Shown here one piece after another: positions 18,777 through 28,129 of a stretch of 64,000 nt of DNA. Each line of letters opens with the position of its first letter. Position 1 is the first letter of the stretch. Below the pieces are notes generated by a model, which saw only the letters and a list, made by a program, of their open reading frames with translations, was not told the DNA's origin and ran no database searches. The position numbers and the translations under genes were made by a program. Source of the stretch: Bradyrhizobium nitroreducens (lineage in GTDB: Bacteria > Pseudomonadota > Alphaproteobacteria > Rhizobiales > Xanthobacteraceae). The stretch covers positions 2,486,339 to 2,550,338 of the forward strand of contig NZ_LFJC01000003.1 in assembly GCF_002776695.1 (NCBI RefSeq). The letters run 5' to 3'.

Positions 18777-19796
18777 CTAGCGCCCCTCGCCTGCGTCGCG
18801 GCGCTGCGAAAACCACTCGGCGACGAAGTCCAGCAGGCCTTTGCGCAGGCCCAGCGCGAAGAACAGGATGACCACGCCGAGCACGATGCCATGATACTCG
18901 GTGAAGCGCGTCACGGTGTCGTTGAGCAACAAGAGCAGCACCGTGCCGACCATCGGCCCGAGGAAGGTCGAGACGCCGCCGAGCATGTTGATGAAGATCG
19001 CTTCCCCCGAGATGGTCCAATAGGCGAATTCCGGATAGGCGCCGGAGACGAACAGCGCCATCACCATGCCGCCCATGGACGCAAACAGCGCCGCCAGCAC
19101 GAACACGGTGAGCTTTGCACGCCAGACGTCGATGCCGAGAAAGCTCGCGCGCGCGGCGTTGTCGCGGATCATGCGCAGCGTGTAGCCGAACGGCGATTGC
19201 GCGATCTGGCGCATCGCGAGCAGGCCGAGAACGAGAAGCGCGCAGCTCGCGATGTAGAGATGAATGTGGTTGGCAAGGTTGATGCCGAGGAACGCGGGCC
19301 TGGGGATGCCGCCACGCAGGCCCTGGTCGCCGCCGGTGAAGGAGGCCCAGGACAGGATGGTCGAGTGGATCAGCATCTGGAAAGCGAGCGTGACGAAGGC
19401 GAAATAGATTTCCTTCAACCGCACGCAGATCGCGCCGATGATCGCAGCGATCACGGCAGTGATCGCCAGCGTTGCGACGACAGCGACCGGAATGGGAACG
19501 CCGAGCTTCTGCATGATCAGGCCGAAGCCGTAAGCACCGAGGCCGAAGAACATGCCGTGGCCGAACGAGGTCAGGCCGGTGTAGCCGACCAGGAGATTGA
19601 GCGAGGTCGCGAACAGGCCGTAGGCCGAGCAGCGGATGACGAAGTCGAGCAGCGCCTTGCTGCCGGTGAACAGCGGCAGGCTCGCCAGCACGGCGAACGC
19701 AACCAGCGCGATCAGCACGTCGCGATAGCGTTGCAGCGCGGCGCCGCCGCGCACCGGCGCCAGCGCTTGCGCGCGCCCGGCCTCGAGCTCGGTCAT
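18777..19796 (-). CDS. livM: Branched-chain amino acid-type ABC transporter permease (LivM)
   Basis: 339 residues, strongly hydrophobic, with about nine helices. The characteristic SLNLLVGYTGLTSFGHGMFFG near residue 65-85 and the GxG-containing EAIFINMLGGVSTFLGP loop that contacts the ATPase are present. ATG overlaps the livH stop (ATGA). Confidence 0.93.
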   Translation of the reverse strand: MTELEAGRAQALAPVRGGAALQRYRDVLIALVAFAVLASLPLFTGSKALLDFVIRCSAYGLFATSLNLLVGYTGLTSFGHGMFFGLGAYGFGLIMQKLGVPIPVAVVATLAITAVIAAIIGAICVRLKEIYFAFVTLAFQMLIHSTILSWASFTGGDQGLRGGIPRPAFLGINLANHIHLYIASCALLVLGLLAMRQIAQSPFGYTLRMIRDNAARASFLGIDVWRAKLTVFVLAALFASMGGMVMALFVSGAYPEFAYWTISGEAIFINMLGGVSTFLGPMVGTVLLLLLNDTVTRFTEYHGIVLGVVILFFALGLRKGLLDFVAEWFSQRRDAGEGR

Positions 19797-20695
19797 GCCG
19801 CCTCCTTGCCGAACAGGCCGGTGGGCTTGGAGACCAGCACGATCACCATGAACAGGTACATCAGGCCCTCCGTGAACAGCGGAAAGCCGAGCGAGCCGAA
19901 CGATCTGATGAGGCCGAGCAGCAGCGCGCCAATCAATGCACCCAGAATCGAGCCCATGCCGCCGATCACGGTGACGATGAAGGATTCGATCAGCACGGAG
20001 AATCCCATCCCCGGCGTCAACGAGCGCACCGGGGCGGCCAGTGCACCGGCAAGACCCGCCAGCATGCCACCGAGCGCGAACACGCCGCCATAGATCAGGC
20101 CGGTGTTGATGCCGAGCGCCGACACCATGCCGGGATTATGCGCGGCGGCGCGGATCACCTTGCCGATGCGGCTGCGCGATAGACCAAAGCCAAGTACGAC
20201 AGCCGCGACAAGTGCGACGCCGATCAGCAGCAGGTAATAAGGCGGCACCACGCCGCCGGCGATGAACAGCGGCATCACCTGGAACGCCGACGGCATGCCC
20301 ATCGACTTGAATTCCGGCCCCCAGATGATGCGCACGACGTCGTCGAAGATCAGCACGAAGGCATAGCAGACGAGCAACTGCATCAAGACGTCCGCGCCAT
20401 AGACGCGGCTCATGAAGACGCGTTCGAAGATCAGGCCGAGAATGGCAGTGCCCGCCGCCCCCGCCAGCATCGCGAGCGCGAAACTGCCGGTGAGCTGATA
20501 GGCCGCCATCGCAAAATAGGCGCCGAACATATAAAAGGCGCCGTGGCTGAAATTGACCACCTTGAGCACGCCGAAGATCAAGGTCAGCCCGACCGCAACC
20601 AGAAACAACAGCATGCCGATGATGAGGCCGCTGGTGGTCTGCGTCACCAGGCAGGCGGAGCTGGAGAGGCAGCCGGCAAGCGCGTCGAGATCCAC
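19793..20695 (-). CDS. livH: Branched-chain amino acid-type ABC transporter permease (LivH)
   Basis: 300 residues with about eight helices. LTLIFGVLKVVNFSHGAFYM is the LivH N-terminal motif, and FIVTVIGGMGSILGALIGA the ATPase-contact loop. The frame opens with GTG at 20695; the ribosome-binding signal is poor, so the start is tentative. A hairpin with a T-rich tail lies between the binding-protein gene and this gene (20741-20775). Confidence 0.92.
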   Translation of the reverse strand: MDLDALAGCLSSSACLVTQTTSGLIIGMLLFLVAVGLTLIFGVLKVVNFSHGAFYMFGAYFAMAAYQLTGSFALAMLAGAAGTAILGLIFERVFMSRVYGADVLMQLLVCYAFVLIFDDVVRIIWGPEFKSMGMPSAFQVMPLFIAGGVVPPYYLLLIGVALVAAVVLGFGLSRSRIGKVIRAAAHNPGMVSALGINTGLIYGGVFALGGMLAGLAGALAAPVRSLTPGMGFSVLIESFIVTVIGGMGSILGALIGALLLGLIRSFGSLGFPLFTEGLMYLFMVIVLVSKPTGLFGKEAA

Positions 20696-20740
20696 GGGAA
20701 CACTTTCATTGCAGCGCGCCTGATGCGGCGCGGGGAGCCA

Positions 20741-20775
20741 AACGAAAACGGCGGAGACGGTCGCCCGTCCCCGCC
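20741..20775 (-). terminator. Partial terminator/attenuator between binding-protein gene and livH
   Basis: On the minus strand GGCGGGGACGG-GCGA-CCGTCTCCGCC forms an 11-pair stem (one G-U) followed by GTTTTCGTTT. It lies just after the binding-protein stop. Such leaky terminators commonly leave the periplasmic protein in excess over the membrane subunits. Confidence 0.6.
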
Positions 20776-20785
20776 GCGCATCAAC

Positions 20786-22045
20786 TCAGGTGTAGCCCTT
20801 GCTCTTCTTCCACTCGGCCTCGAGCTCGAAGATCGTCTTCCAGTCGCCGGCCTTGACCTCGGGCACATAAGGCTCCTGCGGGATCGTCGTGCCCCAGCCG
20901 ATGGCGTAGCCGACCAGCGTGTGATCGTCGCCACGCATCGTCACGGTGCCGTCGGCGCCGAACGGGCACTTGATGGTGAGGCCCTTCAGCACCTCCGCGA
21001 GCTTCTTGCCGTCGGCCGAATTCGCCTTCTTGGCGGCTTCGGCGAGGAACATCACCGCGGTCGCGTTCTGCCACGACCAGTTGGTCGGATACTCGTTGTA
21101 CTTGGCCTTGTAGGCATCGCCCCAGGCGGCATTCTCCGGCGTGGTCGGAAACGTCTTGATGTAGCGATTGCCGGAGTGGATGCCCTTGGGCAGGTTCTTC
21201 ACCACCGTCAGCGCGGTGTAGTCGGCCATGTTGACCGCGAACACCTCCATCTGGCCGAACATCGCGTAGATGTTGGCCTGGTCGATGCAGGAGGTGAGGT
21301 CGCCGCCCCACAGGCAGGAATACAGCGCCTGCGGCTTGGCCTGCAAAATCTTCGTCACCACCTCGGTGTAATCGGGCTGGAACAGCTTTGGCCAGGACTC
21401 GCTGATGATCTCGACGTCGGGCGCGAAGCGCTTCAGGTACAGCGTGAACTCGCCGGTGGTGTCGCGGCCATAGGCGTAGTCGGGCGAGCACGTCGCCCAT
21501 TTCTTCAGGCCCTTGGCCTTGGAGATCGCGGCGGCGTAACTGCCGCCGACGATGGAATCGTGGATGCCCTGCCGCACGCAGCGGAACGCGTTCGGGATGT
21601 GCTGCTTGGGATCGGCCGTGAGCGAAGAGGCTTCCGAGCAGGTGTGGATGCAGAGCACGCCGAGGTCACGCGCGACCTCATGCACCGCGAACGATCCGGA
21701 GGACGCTTCGCCATCGAGCAGCAGCTCGCAGCCGTCGGTGTTGACGAGCTCGCGCGCGACACGCGCTGCTTCCTGCGGCTGGCCCTTGGAGTCGCGGACC
21801 ACCATCTCGATCTGACGCCCGGCAAGGCCGCCCGCGGCGTTGACCTTCTCCACCTCGAGCATCACGGCATTGCGCGAGGACGTGCCGAGCTGCGCGACGC
21901 GGCCTGACAGGATCGTCGGCATACCGATCTTGATCGTCTTGGCTTGTGCGCGCGCCGCCCACGGCGCGGCAAACGTCATCGCTCCGGCGCCCATCAGCGC
22001 CAGTGCTGAACGGCGGCTGATGCCCGGCGTGCGGGTTCTCGTCAT
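20786..22045 (-). CDS. Periplasmic substrate-binding protein of the Liv-type transporter
   Basis: 419 residues from ATG 22045, with AGGGAGGGG upstream. A twin-arginine-like signal (SRRSALALMGAGAMTFAAP, cleavage near ARAQA) directs export. The mature part is a periplasmic-binding-protein type 1 domain (IKIGMPTILSGRVAQLG, AAGGLAGRQIEMVVRD). Relatives bind amino acids, amides, urea or aromatic acids. The divergent acyl-CoA ligase and monooxygenase argue for a carboxylic or aromatic ligand. A small palindrome between the two operons may be the shared operator. Confidence 0.9.
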   Translation of the reverse strand: MTRTRTPGISRRSALALMGAGAMTFAAPWAARAQAKTIKIGMPTILSGRVAQLGTSSRNAVMLEVEKVNAAGGLAGRQIEMVVRDSKGQPQEAARVARELVNTDGCELLLDGEASSGSFAVHEVARDLGVLCIHTCSEASSLTADPKQHIPNAFRCVRQGIHDSIVGGSYAAAISKAKGLKKWATCSPDYAYGRDTTGEFTLYLKRFAPDVEIISESWPKLFQPDYTEVVTKILQAKPQALYSCLWGGDLTSCIDQANIYAMFGQMEVFAVNMADYTALTVVKNLPKGIHSGNRYIKTFPTTPENAAWGDAYKAKYNEYPTNWSWQNATAVMFLAEAAKKANSADGKKLAEVLKGLTIKCPFGADGTVTMRGDDHTLVGYAIGWGTTIPQEPYVPEVKAGDWKTIFELEAEWKKSKGYT

Positions 22046-22151
22046 TTTCCCCTCCCTCTTTCGGGTCGGCGTTTCCTGATCCCTTGCTGGAGATCGTCTC
22101 GTCTCCATGTTCCCGAGGATTTCAGAGGTAGAGGGGTGACGTCAAGCCAAA

Positions 22152-22176
22152 GATGAATTACGAGTCAGAATTCATC
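22152..22176. promoter_or_regulatory. Palindromic operator GATGAATT-N9-AATTCATC
   Basis: A perfect eight-base dyad sits in the divergent region between the transporter operon and the acyl-CoA ligase operon, 42 bases before the ligase start. Size and AT-rich core suit a TetR dimer or dimer pair. A TetR regulator is the second gene of the ligase operon, so autoregulation and co-control of both operons are likely. Inference. Confidence 0.6.
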
Positions 22177-22217
22177 TGGGAGGAAACGAGGCCGGCAACC
22201 GGCCCAAAACAAGCGCA

Positions 22218-23711
22218 ATGATCAACCTGTCGAGCTTCATCGCCTTCCATGCCCGGCGCACGCCGGAGCGGCCTGCGCTGAAATATCGCGGCGAGGAGAT
22301 TTCCTACGCGGCCCTGGATGCGCGCGTGCGCAGGGTCGCGGGCTGGCTTGCCGCACAGGGCATCGGCGCCGGTGATGTCGTCGCCGTGCTCATGAAGAAC
22401 AGTGCGGCGTTCCTGGAACTCGTCTTCGCCACCAGCCATCTCGGCGGGGTCTTCCTGCCCATCAACTTCCGCCTCTCGCGCGACGAGGTCGGCTACATCG
22501 CCACCAATGCCGGTGCGCGCCTGCTGATCGTCGACGAGGAGTTGGCGGCAAATGCCGCGGGCGCAAAGACTGTCGTGCTCGACGAGGCCGGGCAGCAGAG
22601 CGCCACGCATCTGACAGGCAGCACGCCGCCAGCCCCCATGCACGTTCGCCAGCCATCAGACCTGATGCGCCTGATGTACACCTCGGGCACCACCGACCGC
22701 CCCAAGGGCGTGATGCTCACTTACGATAATTTCTACTGGAAGTCGGCCGACCAGACCATCGCACTCGGCCTCAGCGCCGACACGCGCCTTCTCGTCGTCG
22801 GCCCGCTCTATCACGTCGGCGCGCTCGACCTGCCCGGCATCGCCGTGCTCTGGCATGGCGGCTTCATCCGCATCGAACGCAATTTCGAGCCAGAGACGGC
22901 GCTCGCGGCGATCGCGGAGGACAGGCTCGACGCCGCATGGTTCGCGCCCGTGATGACCACAGCGATGCTCACCTGCCCGACCCGCGACCGCTACGACGTC
23001 TCCAGCCTGAAATGGGCAATCGGCGGCGGCGAGAAGACGCCGGAGCTGCGCATCCGCGCCTTTTCCAAACTCTTCCGCAACGCCCGCTATATCGACGCCT
23101 ATGGCCTCACCGAGACCGTCGGCGGCGACACCTTCATGGAGGCCGGCCGCGAGATCGAGAAGATCGGATCAACGGGCCGTGCCATCGCCCATGTCGAGAT
23201 CGAGATCCGCGACGAGGACGGCAAGACGCAGCCGCCGAACGTTAACGGCGAGATCTGCCTGCGCGGGCCCAAGATCACGCGCGGCTATTGGAAGGATCCG
23301 GAGAAGACTGAAACCGCCTTCTTCGGCGACTGGTTCCGCAGCGGCGACGTCGGCTATCTCGACGACGAGGGATTCCTGTACCTGACCGATCGCAAGAAGG
23401 ACATGATCATCTCCGGAGGCGAGAACATCGCCTCCTCCGAGGTCGAGCGCATCATCTACGATCTGCCTGAAGTGCGCGAAGTCGCGGTGATCGGCCTTCG
23501 CGATACGCGCTGGGGCGAGCGTCCGGTCGCCGTCGTCGTGCTGGCCGAGGGCGCCCGCCTCGAGCTCCCCGCCCTCACCGATCATTGCCGCGCGCGGCTG
23601 GCGAGCTTCAAGGTGCCGAAACAGCTCGTCATCCGCGACAGCCTGCCGCGCAACCCGAGTGGAAAGATCCTCAAGCGCGTGCTGCGCGCCGAGCTGGAGA
23701 CGTCTGAATGA
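22218..23711 (+). CDS. AMP-dependent acyl-CoA synthetase/ligase
   Basis: 497 residues, ANL superfamily. Visible are the P-loop-like A3 motif YTSGTTDRPKGVM (about residues 154-166), A5 IDAYGLTET, the A8 region WFRSGDVGYLDDEGFLYLTDRKKDMI, and the catalytic A10 lysine in PRNPSGKILK near the end. It activates a carboxylate with ATP and CoA. The specificity is not readable; medium-chain fatty or aryl acids are plausible. It overlaps the tetR gene by four bases. No clear Shine-Dalgarno precedes the ATG. Confidence 0.9.
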   Translation: MINLSSFIAFHARRTPERPALKYRGEEISYAALDARVRRVAGWLAAQGIGAGDVVAVLMKNSAAFLELVFATSHLGGVFLPINFRLSRDEVGYIATNAGARLLIVDEELAANAAGAKTVVLDEAGQQSATHLTGSTPPAPMHVRQPSDLMRLMYTSGTTDRPKGVMLTYDNFYWKSADQTIALGLSADTRLLVVGPLYHVGALDLPGIAVLWHGGFIRIERNFEPETALAAIAEDRLDAAWFAPVMTTAMLTCPTRDRYDVSSLKWAIGGGEKTPELRIRAFSKLFRNARYIDAYGLTETVGGDTFMEAGREIEKIGSTGRAIAHVEIEIRDEDGKTQPPNVNGEICLRGPKITRGYWKDPEKTETAFFGDWFRSGDVGYLDDEGFLYLTDRKKDMIISGGENIASSEVERIIYDLPEVREVAVIGLRDTRWGERPVAVVVLAEGARLELPALTDHCRARLASFKVPKQLVIRDSLPRNPSGKILKRVLRAELETSE

Positions 23712-24349
23712 CGCAAGCGAATGCCAAGGTGACAAAGCTCAACCGCGTCGAGCGCAATGCCTGGACCAAGCAGAAGATCTTTGACGCCGCGACCAAGGTC
23801 GTCGGCAAGCATGGCTATGCGGAGGCCTCCGTCGCCCGCATCACGGAAGAAGCCGGCGTCGCGCAAGGCACCTTCTACAATCATTTCGAGAACCGTCAGG
23901 AACTGCTCGACCAGCTGTTGCCAAAGATCGGCCTCGACATGGTCGAGTTCATCCGCGCCCGCACCGGCACGGCGGATGCGGCGCGGCAGGAGATTGCGCG
24001 CTTCTCCGCCTTCTTCGACTTCATCCGCGAGGTGCCGGAATTCCTGCGCATCCTCAACGAGGCCGAGTTCTTTGCACCTCACGGCTACCAGAAACATCTC
24101 GACAACATCTCGGTCGCCTATGTCCGCATCTTGCGTCGCGCGCGAACGGCGTGCGCGATCCGGGATTACAGCGACGAGGAGTTCGAGGCCATCGTCCACA
24201 TGCTGATGGGCGCGCGCGGCTATCTCAGCCGCCGCTATTCCTATTCGGAAGGCGGTGTCACCGCCGTGCCCGACCACGTCATCTCCGCCTATCGCAAGCT
24301 GATGACGCGCGGCCTCTTCACTGCATCCGGAGATCAGGACACGCCATGA
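23708..24349 (+). CDS. TetR-family transcriptional regulator
   Basis: 213 residues. The N-terminal TetR HTH reads KIFDAATKVVGKHGYAEASVARITEEAGVAQGTFYNHFENRQEL. The C-terminal ligand domain is all-helical. It is translationally coupled on both sides (ATGA with the ligase and with the monooxygenase), so it is made with the enzymes it probably controls. The likely operator is the dyad at 22152-22176. The effector may be the acyl-CoA or ketone intermediate of the pathway (inference). Confidence 0.92.
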   Translation: MTQANAKVTKLNRVERNAWTKQKIFDAATKVVGKHGYAEASVARITEEAGVAQGTFYNHFENRQELLDQLLPKIGLDMVEFIRARTGTADAARQEIARFSAFFDFIREVPEFLRILNEAEFFAPHGYQKHLDNISVAYVRILRRARTACAIRDYSDEEFEAIVHMLMGARGYLSRRYSYSEGGVTAVPDHVISAYRKLMTRGLFTASGDQDTP

Positions 24350-26256
24350 ACATCGCATCTCCGCAAGAGCCATTCGACCTCACTACTGCGGTCGCCGAGG
24401 GCGACATCCGCTGCCTGCTGATGGTGCTGGTGCACATGACCGGCGACGAGAAGTGGCTCGAACCGCCCTACCTGCCGAAGCGCGATATCCGCCTCATCCC
24501 CGATCCCGAGGCCGGCGTGCCACGGGAGACCCAGGACGAGATCCGCGCCGCAGTGGTCAGGCTGTTTGCCGATGGCACGCCGAAGCCTGTCGTCACCGAT
24601 CCCGGCGACGAACTGCTGCTGAGGATGATGCGCGTCTGTCTCGGCGAGAACGTCGCGCCGGAATATGCGCCGCTGATGCGCGAGGAGATGGGTTTTGTGC
24701 CGCGTGAGCCGCGATGGACGAAGCGTCCCTCTGACGAGAAGCTTGCCCGCCAGCACGTCCTGATCGTGGGCGCCGGTGTCTGCGCCATCGCGCTCGGTGT
24801 CGCGCTCGGCCATCTCGGCATCCCCTACACCATTGTCGAGAAGAACGCCGAGCTTGGCGGCACCTGGTGGATCAACCGCTATCCCGGCTGCGGCGTCGAT
24901 ACGCCAAACCATTCATATTCGTATTCGTTCGGCTCGGGCAATGCGTGGACCCGCTACTTCTGCCAGCGCGAGGAGCTGCTCGGCTATCTGCTCAAGGTCG
25001 CGGACGAATACGGCATCCGCGATCATCTGCGCGTCAACACCGAACTGACCTCGTCGCGCTGGGACGACAGCAGGCAGCGCTGGATCTCGACGCTGAAAAC
25101 CAAGGACGGCGAAGGGACCATCGAATCCACCGCGCTGGTCTCGGCCATCGGCCAGCTCAACGACCCCTCCCGTGCCCGCTTCAAGGGCGAGGAGGACTTC
25201 AAGGGAACGATCCTGCATTCGGCGCTGTGGTCGGACGACATCAAGCTCGACGGCAAGCATGTCGCGGTGATCGGCACCGGCGCGACCTCGATGCAGCTGG
25301 TGCCGTCGATCGCCGGCCGCGTCGCCTCGGTCACGGTCTATCAGCGCAGCGCGCAATGGGCGCGGCCGGTGAAGGGCTACGCCGATCCGATCAGCGAGGG
25401 CGCGCGCTGGCTGCTGGCGCACCTGCCGTTCTATGTGCAGTGGTACCGCTTCAACATGTTCTGGCGCTACGGCGACGGCCTGCTGCCGTTCCTGCGCAAG
25501 GACCCGGCCTGGCCGCACCCCGAGCGCGCGGTCAACAAGGGCAACGACCGGCACCGCCAGGAGCTGACCGACTTCATCCTCACCGAGTTGAAGGACCGGC
25601 CTGATCTAATCGCGAAATGCGTGCCGACCTATCCGCCCTACGGCAAGCGCATCCTGCTCGACAACAACTGGTTCAAGACCTTGCGGCGCGACAATGTCGA
25701 GCTCGTCACCGACGCGATCGATCATTTCGACGAGACCGGCATCGTTGCCGCCGACGGCAAGCACCGCCCCGCCGACATCATCGTGGTCGCGACCGGCTTC
25801 AAGGTGACGGAGATGGCAGCCCGCCTCAACATCACCGGCCGCGGCGGCAAGGATTTGCGGCAGGCCTGGGCCAACGACAATCCGACCGCCTTCCTCGGCC
25901 TCACCGTGCCGGGCTTTCCCAATTTCTTCTGCATGCTCGGCCCGAATTCAGGGCCGGCCCATGGCGGCAGCGTCATCTTCCAGTCGGAATGCCAGAGCCG
26001 CTACATCTCGGCCTGTCTCGCCGCCATGATCGAGCAAAACCTCGACGCCATCGACGTCCGCCAGGACGTGCTCGACGACTACGTCCAGAAGGTGGATGCC
26101 GAACACGAGGCCATGATCTGGACCCATCCCGGCATGAGCACCTACTACCGCAACTCGAGCGGCCGCGTGTTCTCGGCAATGCCGTGGCGGTTCGTGGATT
26201 ACTGGCGCATGACGCACGACCCGGATCTCAGGCAGTACAGGCTGACGAAGGGGTAA
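24346..26256 (+). CDS. Type I Baeyer-Villiger monooxygenase, 4-hydroxyacetophenone monooxygenase-like
   Basis: 636 residues from the ATG overlapping the tetR stop. An N-terminal extension of about 135 residues (LLMVLVHMTGDEKW) precedes the FAD-binding motif near residue 142, as in HAPMO enzymes of about 640 residues. The fingerprint FKGTILHSALW (285-295) fits FxGxxxHxxxW, followed by Ser rather than Pro/Asp. The NADPH fold motif GTGATS comes next. The first Rossmann motif is GAGVCA, with Ala in place of the third Gly. It would convert a ketone plus NADPH and O2 to an ester or lactone. Confidence 0.87.
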   Translation: MNIASPQEPFDLTTAVAEGDIRCLLMVLVHMTGDEKWLEPPYLPKRDIRLIPDPEAGVPRETQDEIRAAVVRLFADGTPKPVVTDPGDELLLRMMRVCLGENVAPEYAPLMREEMGFVPREPRWTKRPSDEKLARQHVLIVGAGVCAIALGVALGHLGIPYTIVEKNAELGGTWWINRYPGCGVDTPNHSYSYSFGSGNAWTRYFCQREELLGYLLKVADEYGIRDHLRVNTELTSSRWDDSRQRWISTLKTKDGEGTIESTALVSAIGQLNDPSRARFKGEEDFKGTILHSALWSDDIKLDGKHVAVIGTGATSMQLVPSIAGRVASVTVYQRSAQWARPVKGYADPISEGARWLLAHLPFYVQWYRFNMFWRYGDGLLPFLRKDPAWPHPERAVNKGNDRHRQELTDFILTELKDRPDLIAKCVPTYPPYGKRILLDNNWFKTLRRDNVELVTDAIDHFDETGIVAADGKHRPADIIVVATGFKVTEMAARLNITGRGGKDLRQAWANDNPTAFLGLTVPGFPNFFCMLGPNSGPAHGGSVIFQSECQSRYISACLAAMIEQNLDAIDVRQDVLDDYVQKVDAEHEAMIWTHPGMSTYYRNSSGRVFSAMPWRFVDYWRMTHDPDLRQYRLTKG

Positions 26257-26309
26257 GGCTCGAGGCGTTGATGCTGCCGCGATGACGGTGCACCCTCTGG
26301 ATCGCTTCG

Positions 26310-27425
26310 CTACGCCGCCAGCCCACTCCCCACCGGCGCGAATTCCAGCCCGAGACTTTCCGCCACCGCCTTGTTGGTAATCCGCCCGCGATGGACATTC
26401 AGCCCGTTGCGCAAATGCGGATTCTCCAGCACCGCCGCAAAACCCTTGTTCGCCAGCATCAGGCCGAAGGGCAGAGTCGCGTTGTTCAGGGCCTGGCTCG
26501 AGGTTACCGGCACGGCGCCCGGCATGTTGGCGACACAATAGTGAACGACGCCGTCGACCTCGTAGGTCGGATCGGTATGCGTGGTCGCGTGCGAAGTCTC
26601 GAAGCAGCCGCCCTGGTCGATTGCGACGTCGACCAGCACGGCACCGGGCCGCATCGATGTCAGCATGTCGCGGGTGACGAGCTTCGGCGCGCTGGCGCCG
26701 GGCACGAGCACGGCGCCGATCACGACGTCGGCGGCGAACACCTCCTCCTCGACCGATTCGATGGTCGAGAAGCGGGTACGCACGCGTCCGGCAAAGAGAT
26801 CGTCGAGCTCGCGCAGGCGCGGAATCGAGCGGTCGATCACGGTGACCTCGGCGCCGAGCCCAGCGGCCATGCGCGCCGCCTGCGTTCCGACCACACCACC
26901 GCCGAGCACGACCACGCGCGCGGGCTGCACGCCGGGCACGCCGCCCAACAGCAGTCCGCGGCCACCGGCCGAGCGCCTGAGCGCGGCGCCGGCGGCCTCG
27001 ATGGCGAGGCGGCCGGCGACTTCGCTCATCGGCGCGAGCAGCGGGAGGTGACCGCTCGCGTCCGTGACGGTCTCATAGGCGATCGCGGTGCAGCCGGAGG
27101 CAAGCAGGCCCTTTGCCTGCTCCGGATCCGGTGCAAGATGAAGATAGGTAAACAGAATCTGGCCTTCCCGGAGCTGAGCCCACTCGCTCTTCTGCGGCTC
27201 CTTCACCTTCACGATCATGTCCGACCTGGCGAAGATATCGCGGGCGCTCTCGGCAATGGCAGCCCCTGCCCGCCGATACACCTCGTCGGACGCGCCGATG
27301 CCGGCGCCGGCGCCGGTTTCGACCGTGACCTGATGCCCGGCCGCGACATATTCGCGAACGGCGCCCGGGGTGAGCCCGACCCGATATTCCTGCACCTTGA
27401 TCTCCTTGGGAACACCGACGCGCAT
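26310..27425 (-). CDS. ald: Alanine dehydrogenase
   Basis: 371 residues, normal size. The start MRVGVPKEIK is preceded by AAGGAG. Motifs are EYRVGLTP at the N-terminus, KVKEP with the substrate lysine, and the NAD-binding GGGVVGTQAARMA near the middle. It makes pyruvate and ammonia from L-alanine, or the reverse; in Bradyrhizobium bacteroids alanine synthesis and export is one proposed use. A divergent Lrp-type gene starts about 140 bases away and is the probable regulator. Confidence 0.95.
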   Translation of the reverse strand: MRVGVPKEIKVQEYRVGLTPGAVREYVAAGHQVTVETGAGAGIGASDEVYRRAGAAIAESARDIFARSDMIVKVKEPQKSEWAQLREGQILFTYLHLAPDPEQAKGLLASGCTAIAYETVTDASGHLPLLAPMSEVAGRLAIEAAGAALRRSAGGRGLLLGGVPGVQPARVVVLGGGVVGTQAARMAAGLGAEVTVIDRSIPRLRELDDLFAGRVRTRFSTIESVEEEVFAADVVIGAVLVPGASAPKLVTRDMLTSMRPGAVLVDVAIDQGGCFETSHATTHTDPTYEVDGVVHYCVANMPGAVPVTSSQALNNATLPFGLMLANKGFAAVLENPHLRNGLNVHRGRITNKAVAESLGLEFAPVGSGLAA

Positions 27426-27568
27426 CCTGAACTCCTTCGCCAACGGATTGATTCCGCTCCTCATCGTAGCGACGGGCCCGGTTTGGTTTCGTGCAAATAT
27501 CCGCTAGTTTCGGCAGGCCCGCGCCGGTTTCCGGCGCCAAGGCGCCCATTCACGCTGGAAACGAAACC

Positions 27569-28048
27569 TTGGCCCTCGACCGGAAAGACCTCGCGATCCT
27601 CGCGGAACTCACGACCAATGCGCGTGCCAGCCACACCGAGCTTGCCAACAAGGTCGGGCTATCAAGCACGGCGCTGGCACGTCGGCAGAAGGTGCTCGAG
27701 GACGACGGCTACATTCAGGCCTATCAGGCCGCGCTCGACCTGGCGCAGTTCGGGCTCACCACCACCGTGCTGGTGCGGATCGCGCTGGAGAGCCAGAGTG
27801 ACGAGGCGCTGAAGGCCTTCGAAGCGGAGGTGGTGAAATGCCCCTCCGTGGTGCGCTGCTTCCTGATGTCGGGTACCGACGACTACATCCTCATCGTGCT
27901 CGCCCGCGACATCCAGGATTTCGAGCGCATCCATCGCACCGAGCTGTCCCGCCTGCCGCGCGTCGCGCGCGTGCAATCGAGCTTCGCCCTGCGCGAAATC
28001 GTCAACCGCGCGGTGCCCACCGTGGTGTTCGGCGAAGCGAAGCGCTAG
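27569..28048 (+). CDS. Lrp/AsnC-family regulator, probably of ald
   Basis: 159 residues from a TTG at 27569, the normal Lrp length. A GTG at 27491 would give 185. The HTH is LDRKDLAILAELTTNARASHTELANKVGLSSTALARR, followed by the RAM ligand-binding domain with SGTDDYILIV. Divergence from ald, the usual aldR arrangement, suggests activation of ald by alanine or another amino acid. The intergenic region is short and no operator is obvious. Confidence 0.88.
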   Translation: MALDRKDLAILAELTTNARASHTELANKVGLSSTALARRQKVLEDDGYIQAYQAALDLAQFGLTTTVLVRIALESQSDEALKAFEAEVVKCPSVVRCFLMSGTDDYILIVLARDIQDFERIHRTELSRLPRVARVQSSFALREIVNRAVPTVVFGEAKR

Positions 28049-28129
28049 CCGGAATCATCCGGCGCTGCTGTCATCCAACTGTCATCGAATGTGCCGAGAG
28101 CTGTGCTTCTCGCACATTCGGGACACACC

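Noticed and set aside
24151..24345. Earlier start for the monooxygenase
   Set aside because: The extension is out-of-frame tetR sequence. The ATG at 24346 overlaps the tetR stop and gives the family length.
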